Below, piece after piece: positions 52,237-60,332 of a stretch of 64,000 nt of DNA. Source of the DNA: Gallionellaceae bacterium (GTDB taxonomy: Bacteria > Pseudomonadota > Gammaproteobacteria > Burkholderiales > Gallionellaceae). The stretch lies in contig JAUQWW010000014.1 of the NCBI GenBank assembly GCA_030834965.1, forward strand, positions 26,636 to 90,635, given 5' to 3'. Every line of letters starts with the position of its first letter. The stretch's first letter is position 1. The translations under genes and the position numbers were made by a program. Under the pieces are notes generated by a model. It saw only the letters and a program-made list of their open reading frames with translations, had not been told where the DNA came from and made no database searches.

Positions 52237-52876
52237 TTTCGACCTTTTCAATCTTGATCAAATACCGTTTGCCTCGATAACTGAAAAAAGCGGGGTATCT
52301 TTCCGGGTCAACAATGCGTAGTAAATCGAATTGCTCGGCGATTGTCTTATTTGGGTCAAGCTGACTGTCCGCTGCTGACCTTCTTGGCATATATGGGCCA
52401 GGATCGCCTACTTGTTGAGTCGGTTTGATAGTTTCAAACTGCTCGACTGCTTGAGTCATGAGTGACAGCTCTGCCGTAAATAGCTTCGCATTTATTTCTG
52501 GCAATAGCTCATGGCCTTCAAGAGTAAAACTTGTCTTTAGCCAAACATGCCCGCTATCAACTGGCTCGCTCGCCTCCAATAAGCTCACCACTATTTGGTT
52601 GGCTCCACTCAGAATTGACCATATGTGTGGCGACCAGCCCCTACCCTTCGGCAAATCACTTGCATGCAAAACTAATACTGCTTTATAACTTTTCCGTTCT
52701 GCATCTTTTATTATCTGACTGCATGAAACCAGAAAGAGAATGTCTCCTCCTTGCAGCTCCGCTTTGTCATAAGCAAGCGTAACGAAGTGCCCATTTGAAG
52801 ACATATCTCGCACCCAGGCTTTGATGCTCTTGTTGACTGGATGATTAGGGTCAGTGCACAGAATTGAAATTTTCAT
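52229..52876 (-). CDS. Formyltransferase-like protein of the pseudaminate cluster
   Basis: This 215-residue protein has HASDLPKGRGWSPHIWSIL and a later SEPVDSGHVW, which match the His-Pro/Ser and Asp-Ser-Gly blocks of formyltransferases such as Fmt and ArnA-N. The conserved Asn usually seen two residues before the His is Val here, so activity is not certain. It lies where PseH (the N-acetyltransferase) would be expected between pseG and pseI. It may put a formyl group on the 4-amino sugar in place of acetyl. Confidence 0.65.
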   Translation of the reverse strand: MKISILCTDPNHPVNKSIKAWVRDMSSNGHFVTLAYDKAELQGGDILFLVSCSQIIKDAERKSYKAVLVLHASDLPKGRGWSPHIWSILSGANQIVVSLLEASEPVDSGHVWLKTSFTLEGHELLPEINAKLFTAELSLMTQAVEQFETIKPTQQVGDPGPYMPRRSAADSQLDPNKTIAEQFDLLRIVDPERYPAFFSYRGKRYLIKIEKVENE

Positions 52877-53966
52877 CTTGGTGGATCATTTCCTGGCAAA
52901 CTCTACCAACACCCAGGCCATCTACAAGCGAATATGCTTTTCTTGAAAGCCCCTCTAGTTGCTCTTGTCTATTTAACAGGCGAACAAGTGCGTCCCGCGT
53001 CATTAAGGGGCTAATCGACTTGGATGATCCAACATAAATACAAGCGCCAAACAAATCCAGCGCCTTTGCAATGTCGATTTGATTGTCCGCCAAACTCACA
53101 AGTAAAGCCGGCAAGCCAAGACTACAACGCTCCCAGCAAGCCGAGCCTCCCGCACCAATTGCCAAATCCGCAGCCCCCATCAATTTAGCCATGTGTTTGG
53201 TTTGTACGTGGCAGATAAAATGACGCTGCACACATTCTGTTTCAATTCGCTCACGACAAGGATGCTGTGCTCCAATCACCACATCAACATGAATCTCAGA
53301 AATCTCCATTTGTGCCAGGGCGTCGATCGCTTGACTAGTGTAGTTGTCGGCATCTACTCCGCCAAAAAAAATCAGTATGCGCTTGACTGGTCCGCTACGT
53401 GGTTTGATCTGGTCACGCAGCCTTCTAAATTCATCACGTAGCAATGCATAGCGCGGGCCCAGAAGCAATTGACAATGCGCTGGCACTTTTCCTGCGTAGC
53501 GTGTTTGCATGTCTACATACAAATTCTGGTCTAACAAAGCCTCACAGTTGTGCTGACGGTCGGCAATATCATCGATGATCAAAATCTTTCGGGTTGATTG
53601 ACGAAGCTCCGACTCCCATCTGGCATCCAGCGCGTAATGATCAACGATGAGCCAGTCCCAATGCTGATCCGAGAGCGCCTGCATGGAAGCCACCGCGTCC
53701 TGTTGCTGACTAACACCCAGCCAAAGGGCGTGTGCAAGTTCATCCAGTCTCGTGTCATTCTGGACAGTATCGAGCAATACAAACTCGTGGCCTTTTTCCA
53801 CCAGTTTGCTGCGCAGGTGCTCAGGCAGATGGCGGCTGACAAAGCGAGTGCGAGCACCGCGTGCTCTGAGCGCGTTCGCCAAAGTCAGGCAACGCATGAA
53901 ATGCCCGGTGCCGATCTGACTGGATGCGTCAACGCGCAGGGCAATTTTTTTCTCAACGTTTCTCAA
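52851..53966 (-). CDS. pseG: UDP-2,4-diacetamido-2,4,6-trideoxy-beta-L-altropyranose hydrolase (PseG)
   Basis: PseG removes UDP from the altrose derivative before PseI acts. The 371-residue GT-B-like protein starts near IALRVDASSQIGTGHFMRCL, with the catalytic His in GTGHFMRC. It has VDHYALDARWE, ILIFFGGVDADNYT and AIGAGGSACWERCSLGLPAL. TTG 53966 is chosen because the longer frame would overlap the methylase by more than 80 bases and a GGTGG site precedes the TTG. The end overlaps the formyltransferase-like gene by 26 bases. Confidence 0.88.
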   Translation of the reverse strand: MRNVEKKIALRVDASSQIGTGHFMRCLTLANALRARGARTRFVSRHLPEHLRSKLVEKGHEFVLLDTVQNDTRLDELAHALWLGVSQQQDAVASMQALSDQHWDWLIVDHYALDARWESELRQSTRKILIIDDIADRQHNCEALLDQNLYVDMQTRYAGKVPAHCQLLLGPRYALLRDEFRRLRDQIKPRSGPVKRILIFFGGVDADNYTSQAIDALAQMEISEIHVDVVIGAQHPCRERIETECVQRHFICHVQTKHMAKLMGAADLAIGAGGSACWERCSLGLPALLVSLADNQIDIAKALDLFGACIYVGSSKSISPLMTRDALVRLLNRQEQLEGLSRKAYSLVDGLGVGRVCQEMIHQDENFNSVH

Positions 53967-54579
53967 ACAACCACCAAGTAATATCGTCGAACCCGGCGGC
54001 ATCGTATATGTGCCCCCACAAGAAACCATAATCAACCAACTTCACCTCGAAGTTTTGTATAAAAAGCTTTCCGAAATCACGCTTAAATAATTTGTCTTTC
54101 TCTCCTTGATACTCAATAGATGTTGGAGTCCGGTTGAAATACTCACCAATTAGAATATATTTTTTTGAATACCTATACATCCGCTCCATGTGCTCAAGCA
54201 GTTGATCCGGATTGATGTGAATCAGAACCCCCATAGTAAAGACCAAATCGAATGAGCCATCTTCAAATGTAGACTCCAAAATGGCTCCGTTAAAAGCGTG
54301 CTCGAAATAATGGCGTGCTGTAACAAAACTGAAAGCCGGCTTGCTAATTTCGATGATTGAGGGCTTCGCCGATGGCAACAATAACTTTAATTGGTCTATA
54401 TTGCGTCCAATATTACAACCACACTCTAGATAACACCCCACTGCATTGCCAATTTTAAAGAGCATTTTGCCCCATGCTTCGGCACCTAGCTGATTGTCAA
54501 ACTGACTATTCTTTTTTATATAATTGTCTGCATATTTATCAGCCCAGAATTTTTCTTGATCGCTTCTATTCACATTCAT
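53953..54579 (-). CDS. Pseudaminic acid biosynthesis-associated methylase
   Basis: This 208-residue SAM-dependent methyltransferase has motif YLECGCNIGRNIDQL and FTMGVLIHINPDQLLEHM. It begins NRSDQEKFWADKYADNYI. This start and the LIHINPD block are those of the methylase family that occurs only next to pseudaminate genes (TIGR03587 as I recall). It probably methylates pseudaminic acid or its precursor; the atom is unknown. It lies between pseF and pseG and overlaps pseG by 14 bases. Confidence 0.85.
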   Translation of the reverse strand: MNVNRSDQEKFWADKYADNYIKKNSQFDNQLGAEAWGKMLFKIGNAVGCYLECGCNIGRNIDQLKLLLPSAKPSIIEISKPAFSFVTARHYFEHAFNGAILESTFEDGSFDLVFTMGVLIHINPDQLLEHMERMYRYSKKYILIGEYFNRTPTSIEYQGEKDKLFKRDFGKLFIQNFEVKLVDYGFLWGHIYDAAGFDDITWWLFEKR

Positions 54580-54588
54580 ATTTATTTC

Positions 54589-55266
54589 CTAAGTTGGTGT
54601 GGTTGTAAATCTGGAAATAATTTTCTTATAGTCCTCTTGTGTGTCTATGTCGGTAACCTGCTCACTTGGAACAGTGAAACCCTTTAACCGATGTCCGTAG
54701 AACGTTTTCTCTTGCAGCAAGGCCTGTCTGCGCGCCCAGTAAAAAGTTCCGTTACTCACTACAAGATGTGGGTGGAACTGCGACTGTATGCCGCGCCATT
54801 CCGGCCACATATAGGAAAGGTAGCCATTGTCGTCGGCCTTTAGCGCCTGAACAGGAGGATATTCATATTCTGATACACCCATCACAAAATCTGCCTCCCT
54901 TTCACCTCCCAGCAATTTGTACGCTGCGGCTATGGTTTCTGGTTCAAGCAACACTGCCGTGGCGTATATACAGCACATAAGATCTATCTCAGGATGCATC
55001 TCTAATGCATGAAGGCAGACCTGCACTACTGTCGATCGATCCTCGGCGATTTGTGGCGGGCGCTCGATCACCTCTGCCCCATACTGTTTTGCTATCTTGG
55101 CGATTTCTGCATCCTCAGTAGATACATAAATCTGATCGAACAGTTCAGTCGCGCGTGCCGCCATGATGGGGCGTGCCAACATTGGCACCCCTTCTACATC
55201 CAGAATATTTTTCCTGGGCAGGCGTTTTGAGCCCCCACGTGCCGGAATAAGAGCGATTCTGGACAT
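54589..55266 (-). CDS. pseF: Pseudaminic acid cytidylyltransferase (PseF)
   Basis: PseF activates pseudaminic acid as the CMP-sugar. The 225-residue CMP-sugar synthetase has IALIPARGGSKRLPRKNI, VSTEDAEIAKIA, and VMGVSEYEYPPVQAL; the last is characteristic of PseF rather than NeuA. It ends TVPSEQVTDIDTQEDY. It is the only CMP-sugar synthetase in the window, although two NeuB-family synthases are present. Confidence 0.93.
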   Translation of the reverse strand: MSRIALIPARGGSKRLPRKNILDVEGVPMLARPIMAARATELFDQIYVSTEDAEIAKIAKQYGAEVIERPPQIAEDRSTVVQVCLHALEMHPEIDLMCCIYATAVLLEPETIAAAYKLLGGEREADFVMGVSEYEYPPVQALKADDNGYLSYMWPEWRGIQSQFHPHLVVSNGTFYWARRQALLQEKTFYGHRLKGFTVPSEQVTDIDTQEDYKKIISRFTTTPT

Positions 55267-55271
55267 TTGCG

Positions 55272-56567
55272 TCAGATCACACTGAAAGTAAGGCTAGGCT
55301 GATCCAAAGCTTGTTCCCCAGTCTTGAGTGGAGGATTTGCCGGGTTGTAATACATACGACGGTTCTCGTCCGATAGTGTACGTTCTTTTGCAGGCGCAAC
55401 TCTGGCCCGTTCTTCCAGCTCGCCGATCTCATGCATGAATACCGCATCTTGTGGCTGCCATATTCCTGCTGCATCCTTTTTCCAGAGTCTTTCGTCTCGC
55501 ATCGGCTCTACCCAATCGTAGAACTGCTGCTTGGAAATGCCGAGGAAATCACAATAGGTCTGAAGGGTAGACGGCTCACGCGCGTCATAGCGCTTGACCA
55601 TCGCAATCCCTTCTTCCCTAGCCATCCTTCCATGCCGAATTTCCATGCTGGCATCGTCCGTTGCCCGCCCATATCCAAACTTTAGGTACTTCAAATAATC
55701 ATGCACATCATTGGCGTGATCTTCGATCTTGCTGTGCAGGTTGAATGTCCGCTCACGCTCATAGGCAATGGGAGCAAAGTCCCACTCCTTCATCATGATT
55801 TCTGCCTGGCTTTTCGCGTTCCAGTAAAGAAAGTTTGACAGGTAAATCCCGCGCACTTCCACTCGAGCAATATCTTCATCCGATGGGTAGATATAGGGTG
55901 CAATATCATGCTCGGTGATACCGCCTTTCCCAATCAAATCATGCGGCTCGTAACCGCGCATGTCATGTTCCTTGCGTGTCCATCGGGTGAATTCGACAAA
56001 GTCCTCCAGTGATACGATGCCGGTAAGTTCCGCAAAGCCGTGCTCACCCCACACAATAAGTGGGATATTGCGCTCAACTGCGACCTGAAACGGATAGGTA
56101 CGAATCCCGGCATGATAGTGCCAAGTCAGGTCTCCTACTGTTTCGAGCATGTAGCGCGAAATACGCCTGACTGAGTCCAGGCCAGCGGTATAGCGCACAA
56201 AATCGCATCCCGATTTCTCGACAAGGTTGTACAAGTTACGGTTACCAGCAGGAGTATTGTATGCATGGTTAAAAGTCACCAACAGGGGGTTCATTCCATA
56301 TTTTTCTTTGAGCAGCCACACTTGGTAATGGGAATCCTTTCCGCCGGAAACGGGCACGATACAATCGTGGCTGTTACCTCTCTCCTTGGCTATGCGTTTC
56401 GCTTCTTCAAGAATATCTTTGAACATGGCCTCGCGCTCATCCCAATTGATATCGAGCTGTTTGCTGCGACTTTCATGGTAGCGGCAACCGCTGCACACGC
56501 ATTCTTCATCAAAGATGATGGTGGGGCGGGCGTTTTCAGGGTACATGCATCGGGCACAATATCTCAT
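55272..56567 (-). CDS. pseA: N-acetyl sugar amidotransferase, PseA/WbpG-like
   Basis: This 431-residue PP-loop enzyme has the ATP-pyrophosphatase motif PVSGGKDSHYQ at 72-82 and a metal-binding cysteine cluster at the start (C4, C7, C23, C25, C28). The family converts an acetamido group into acetamidino. PseA acts on pseudaminic acid in Campylobacter and WbpG acts with HisH/HisF-type partners in Pseudomonas. The neighbouring HisH- and HisF-like genes fit the ammonia-supplying role. Start ATG 56567. This makes an amidinated pseudaminic acid the expected product. Confidence 0.88.
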   Translation of the reverse strand: MRYCARCMYPENARPTIIFDEECVCSGCRYHESRSKQLDINWDEREAMFKDILEEAKRIAKERGNSHDCIVPVSGGKDSHYQVWLLKEKYGMNPLLVTFNHAYNTPAGNRNLYNLVEKSGCDFVRYTAGLDSVRRISRYMLETVGDLTWHYHAGIRTYPFQVAVERNIPLIVWGEHGFAELTGIVSLEDFVEFTRWTRKEHDMRGYEPHDLIGKGGITEHDIAPYIYPSDEDIARVEVRGIYLSNFLYWNAKSQAEIMMKEWDFAPIAYERERTFNLHSKIEDHANDVHDYLKYLKFGYGRATDDASMEIRHGRMAREEGIAMVKRYDAREPSTLQTYCDFLGISKQQFYDWVEPMRDERLWKKDAAGIWQPQDAVFMHEIGELEERARVAPAKERTLSDENRRMYYNPANPPLKTGEQALDQPSLTFSVI

Positions 56568-56651
56568 GTAGATTCCTATTTTTTTTTCATCTCTAAAAAG
56601 TTAAATTAACCCGGCAACACCTTGGATTTACTTGACTCCAATTAGTTAATT

Positions 56652-57452
56652 TTATGCAGCCATCCCAGTCTTGGCTGGTGTCAAACTCTGCCCTTGTTGC
56701 CTGACTAAAACACCTGCATTAGCAAGGTGTGTTTTTGCTTTACGGGTGCTTTGTTCGGTATAGTGAAAGAGGTTGGCAACCGCAACGGCCGCGGCACCGG
56801 CAGTGATACCTTCAACCAGATGATTCCAGGTAAACACTCCGCCAAATGCAATCACGGGCACCTCTACTGTTTCACAAACTTTCTGGATGGATTCAAGATC
56901 GTAGCCTTTTCGAGCGCCATCATGATCAATGGAATTAAACAGGATCTCTCCTGCACCCAATTCCACAGCTTTGCGCGCCCACGCCTCTGGCGCAATATCG
57001 ATAACCCGACCGCCCCGGTCAACCGCAATTTGCGGCAGTCCTGAAGCGTCTCTCTTAACATCCATGGAGGCAACAATGCATTGCCGACCATAACGCAATG
57101 CCAACCGGCTGACGAGTTGGGGGTCATCGGCTAGTGCGGTGTTGATAACCAACTTATCTGCACCACTGCGTAACAGTTTCTGCGCATAATCTTCATTGTC
57201 GATCCATCCCCCTGCAGCAAGTGGCACAAAACAGTACCTGGAAATGCGCTCTACTATTTCGGAAAATTGTTCACGGCTGGCGGAATCTCGACTTACATTG
57301 AGAATGACAATTTCGTCCACGGCCCATTTGTTGAAGGCCTCCATGGCGTGAACGGCGTCGGAGTGAATGACATTCGTGTGCTTGAACCGCACGCTCTGTA
57401 CGACCTGTCCATCGCGCAGGATCAACACGGCTATCAAGCGTTTTTTTAGCAC
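56652..57452 (-). CDS. HisF-like synthase subunit paralogue (WbpG-associated type)
   Basis: This 266-residue TIM-barrel protein is related to HisF of imidazole-glycerol-phosphate synthase. It keeps the barrel motifs RSGADKLVINTALADDP, ASMDVKR with the second catalytic Asp, and VIAFGGVFTWNHLVEG. At the first catalytic position the usual Cys-Leu-Asp is Val-Leu-Ile (AVLILRDGQVV), so the Asp11 equivalent is lost. The same change is known for HisF2-type proteins that carry ammonia to WbpG-like enzymes. It therefore probably serves sugar amidination, not histidine synthesis. It overlaps the HisH-like gene by seven bases. Confidence 0.85.
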   Translation of the reverse strand: MLKKRLIAVLILRDGQVVQSVRFKHTNVIHSDAVHAMEAFNKWAVDEIVILNVSRDSASREQFSEIVERISRYCFVPLAAGGWIDNEDYAQKLLRSGADKLVINTALADDPQLVSRLALRYGRQCIVASMDVKRDASGLPQIAVDRGGRVIDIAPEAWARKAVELGAGEILFNSIDHDGARKGYDLESIQKVCETVEVPVIAFGGVFTWNHLVEGITAGAAAVAVANLFHYTEQSTRKAKTHLANAGVLVRQQGQSLTPAKTGMAA

Positions 57453-58069
57453 GGCATTTCCAAATAGTTGCGGATGATCCCTAAGCCGAATTCTTGACTT
57501 TTTTCCGGGTGGAATTGAATGCCGCGCACATTGCCGTGCTGAATCATGGAATCAAAGCGAAGTCCATAATCTGTGGTTGCGAGCACATCAGTCGGATCAT
57601 CGCAACGCACATGATAGCTATGCACAAAATAGGCATCACTGCCGGATGTCAGTCCAGCCAAGATAGGATCATCCCGTACAAAATCCACCCCATTCCACCC
57701 CATGTGGGGAACGGATAGCCCTGTTTCTGGCAAAAACCGGATCACTTGTGCAGAAAACCAATTTAGCCCCTCATGGATGCCGTCTTCTTCTGAAGCGCTG
57801 CACATCAGCTGCATACCGAGGCAAATACCCAGAATGTGTGCACCAGCTTCGCGGCGTTCATTCAAGGCGATGGAAAGTCCGGTTTGGTGCAAACAGGCAA
57901 TTGCTTGGCCAAAAGCTCCTACACCAGGAAGAATAATCTTGTCATAGGCAGACAATTCCATGGGATTCGCCACAATGACCGACCTACCGCCTGAATGCTC
58001 TACGGCATTTTGTACCGAGCGCAAATTACCCATTCCGTAATCAACAATAGCTACAGATTGCGAAACCAT
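57446..58069 (-). CDS. HisH-like glutamine amidotransferase paralogue
   Basis: This 207-residue class I glutaminase supplies ammonia. It has the nucleophile Cys83 in LGICLGMQLM and the His187/Glu189 pair in GIQFHPEKSQ, with a complete N-terminal IVDYGMGNL. It is coupled to the HisF-like gene by a seven-base overlap and to the NeuB-like gene by one base. With the HisF-like and PseA/WbpG-like genes it forms the expected amidination set. No histidine operon gene is nearby. Confidence 0.88.
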   Translation of the reverse strand: MVSQSVAIVDYGMGNLRSVQNAVEHSGGRSVIVANPMELSAYDKIILPGVGAFGQAIACLHQTGLSIALNERREAGAHILGICLGMQLMCSASEEDGIHEGLNWFSAQVIRFLPETGLSVPHMGWNGVDFVRDDPILAGLTSGSDAYFVHSYHVRCDDPTDVLATTDYGLRFDSMIQHGNVRGIQFHPEKSQEFGLGIIRNYLEMPC

Positions 58070-59151
58070 TATCCCAAGTCATCCCATTCCAATCGCTGGC
58101 CAGCGGATTTTTTTGCCATGAGCGGCCTTGAGAGTACCTCCGGCAACCTGTCTGGTGTGATGCCTGTGCCCGGACGACGATAATCAATATCTGCCTCTGT
58201 CAAGACATGGCCAGCAGGAAGATCACGTGCCACGTGCAAGCTACGGCGAATTGCATTTCGTTTTTTGCGCTCCTCATCTGATAGTGTGCGTCTACTATTC
58301 CCAAGCGCGACCTCCATCTCCCGGACTACCTGGATAAAGCGTTGCATATCTTGTGGCTCCAACGACATAACATGTTCCGCGGAGCGAATGGTACGATCTT
58401 CGGTAATAGTTTTTTCAAGCATATTTGCACCAATGGTCAATGCAGCAATATCCATATCCCAACCCACGCTGTGATCAGAAAACGCTACTGGGCAACCAAA
58501 TACTTGCTTGATAGTCGGAATAACTCTCAAGTTAATACTCTCAAGATGGGCAGGATAGCCTGATGGGCAGTGATGGATAACGATGTTGTTGTTACCCTCT
58601 TCGCGTATTGCATCTACGGCAGACTCAATCTCCCCCAGGGAAGCCATCCCGGTATCCAGTTGGATGCAAAGTCCAGTCCGTGCGGCATAGCGAATAAATG
58701 GTAAATGATTGACATCTGCCGAGGCTATCTTGATTGATTGGCACCCTATTTCAACCAAGAAATCCACGTCATCATGAAAACAGGCTGTGGCAAAAAATGC
58801 CAAACCTATATCATCACAGTAGCACTTGAGCTCTCGCCATTCTTCCATGCTCATTCGACGTCGCAGAAGAATATCGCGGAGAGGTTCTGTTACGGTCTCC
58901 ATTTGCCCCGTAGCAGCATCCACCAACACTTGGTACGTAAATGGCAAGGTTGGGTCAGCAACCAGCCTCAGCGGGTCGAACACCTGGAACTTGATAGCAT
59001 TTCCGCCTGCTTCTTTAGCATACTTCGCCAAGCGTTTTGCTGACTGCAATCCTTGATGAGTAGGGCCTGCCTCAAAGGTAATGAAACATGGGGCACTATC
59101 GCCTACAAAATTGCCGTTTATTTGAATAGAATGACCGCATTCTCTCATCAC
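58069..59151 (-). CDS. Second NeuB-family nonulosonic acid synthase, divergent
   Basis: This 360-residue protein has NeuB-type blocks: FITFEAGPTHQGL, DTGMASLGEIES, HHCPSGYPAHLE, VAFSDHSVGW and a C-terminal SAF domain (RRSLHVARDLPAGHVL). It is clearly different from PseI. The metal-binding histidine normally found in EKH is Thr here (MLEKTITEDR), while the SDH histidine is kept. It may condense PEP with a different amino sugar, or have another role. It sits between pseC and the amidination genes. Confidence 0.8.
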   Translation of the reverse strand: MMRECGHSIQINGNFVGDSAPCFITFEAGPTHQGLQSAKRLAKYAKEAGGNAIKFQVFDPLRLVADPTLPFTYQVLVDAATGQMETVTEPLRDILLRRRMSMEEWRELKCYCDDIGLAFFATACFHDDVDFLVEIGCQSIKIASADVNHLPFIRYAARTGLCIQLDTGMASLGEIESAVDAIREEGNNNIVIHHCPSGYPAHLESINLRVIPTIKQVFGCPVAFSDHSVGWDMDIAALTIGANMLEKTITEDRTIRSAEHVMSLEPQDMQRFIQVVREMEVALGNSRRTLSDEERKKRNAIRRSLHVARDLPAGHVLTEADIDYRRPGTGITPDRLPEVLSRPLMAKKSAGQRLEWDDLG

Positions 59152-59165
59152 GTTACCTCGTTGGA

Positions 59166-60332
59166 TTAATGTGTTTTTTCAAGGAACTGCTTTAGCAGGC
59201 ATACAACCATATTTTGCTCATCCTTGGTAAGAGCCGGAAAGATTGGAAGTGAAATTGTATTGACATAGTAATCCTCGGCAATTGGGAAATCACCGATCTC
59301 GAAACCCAGCTTGCGATAGTAGGGTTGAGTATGCACCGGAATGTAATGGACATTTACGCCTATTCCAGCAGCGCGTAGCTCGTCAAATACTTTGCGCCGA
59401 TTCAGGTGATCTTTCAATTGAATAGGATAGAGATGGTATGCAGAATAAGAGTTGGGGTGCTGCCATGGAAGGGTTATGGGTAGATTGCTCAGCATCTCGT
59501 CGTAATATTTCGCAATAGCTTGGCGGCGCAATACAAATTCATCGAGCCGCTCCATTTGGCTAGTGCCAAGCGCGGCTTGCAAATCCGTCATCCTATAGTT
59601 ATAGCCCAAGCCAATCTGCTGGTAGTACCAGGCGCCATCTGTCTGATGAGTCATTTGCTCCGAGTCACGCGTGATGCCATGGCTACGTAACAATGCGAGC
59701 CGGTTCGCCAGTTCGGTGTCATTGGTAAGCGCTATTCCACCCTCACCGGTAGTAATAATTTTGACCGGATGGAAACTGAAAATAGTGATGTCGGAGTAGC
59801 GGCAATTACCAATGGGCTCGCCAAGATATCTTCCGCCTATCGCATGCGATGCGTCCTCAACAATTTTGAAGTTGTATTGATCTGCAAGCACTTTTATTTT
59901 GTACATCTCACACGATTGACCAGCAAAGTGCACTGGGATGACAATTTTAGGAAGTGCACCCTGCTGCTTGGCTTCGAATAGTTTTTTTTCCAGCGCCTGC
60001 GCGCTCATGTTATAGGTGTGCGGGTCAATGTCCACAAAATCTACTCGCGCACCACAATACAGGCCGCAATTTGCGGAAGCCACAAAAGTGTTAGGCGATG
60101 TCCAGACCACATCACCCTTACCCGCGCCCAACGCCAAACATGCAATATGCAGGGCACTCGTAGCGCTATTAACCGCAACGGCGTGTTGTGTACCGCAATA
60201 TTCTGCGACACTCTTTTCAAAAGCTGGAACCGCCGGGCCTTGTGTAAGATAATCTGAACGCAGCACATCCACGACCGCCTGTATGTCTACTTCGGAAATA
60301 TCTTGCCGACCGTAAGGAATCATTGCTGTCAT
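59166..60332 (-). CDS. pseC: UDP-4-amino-4,6-dideoxy-N-acetyl-beta-L-altrosamine transaminase (PseC)
   Basis: PseC aminates the 4-keto product of PseB. The 388-residue aminotransferase has IPYGRQDISEVDIQAVV, NSATSALHIACLALG, VEDASHAIGG and the PLP lysine in FHPVKIITTGEGG. These features, and the position directly after pseB, distinguish it from the other DegT-type gene at 42 kb. ATG 60332 overlaps the pseB stop in ATGA. Confidence 0.95.
   Translation of the reverse strand: MTAMIPYGRQDISEVDIQAVVDVLRSDYLTQGPAVPAFEKSVAEYCGTQHAVAVNSATSALHIACLALGAGKGDVVWTSPNTFVASANCGLYCGARVDFVDIDPHTYNMSAQALEKKLFEAKQQGALPKIVIPVHFAGQSCEMYKIKVLADQYNFKIVEDASHAIGGRYLGEPIGNCRYSDITIFSFHPVKIITTGEGGIALTNDTELANRLALLRSHGITRDSEQMTHQTDGAWYYQQIGLGYNYRMTDLQAALGTSQMERLDEFVLRRQAIAKYYDEMLSNLPITLPWQHPNSYSAYHLYPIQLKDHLNRRKVFDELRAAGIGVNVHYIPVHTQPYYRKLGFEIGDFPIAEDYYVNTISLPIFPALTKDEQNMVVCLLKQFLEKTH

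Noticed and set aside
56652..58069. True histidine biosynthesis genes hisF and hisH
   Set aside because: No other his genes nearby, the HisF catalytic Asp is missing, and the neighbours are amidotransferase and pseudaminate genes.
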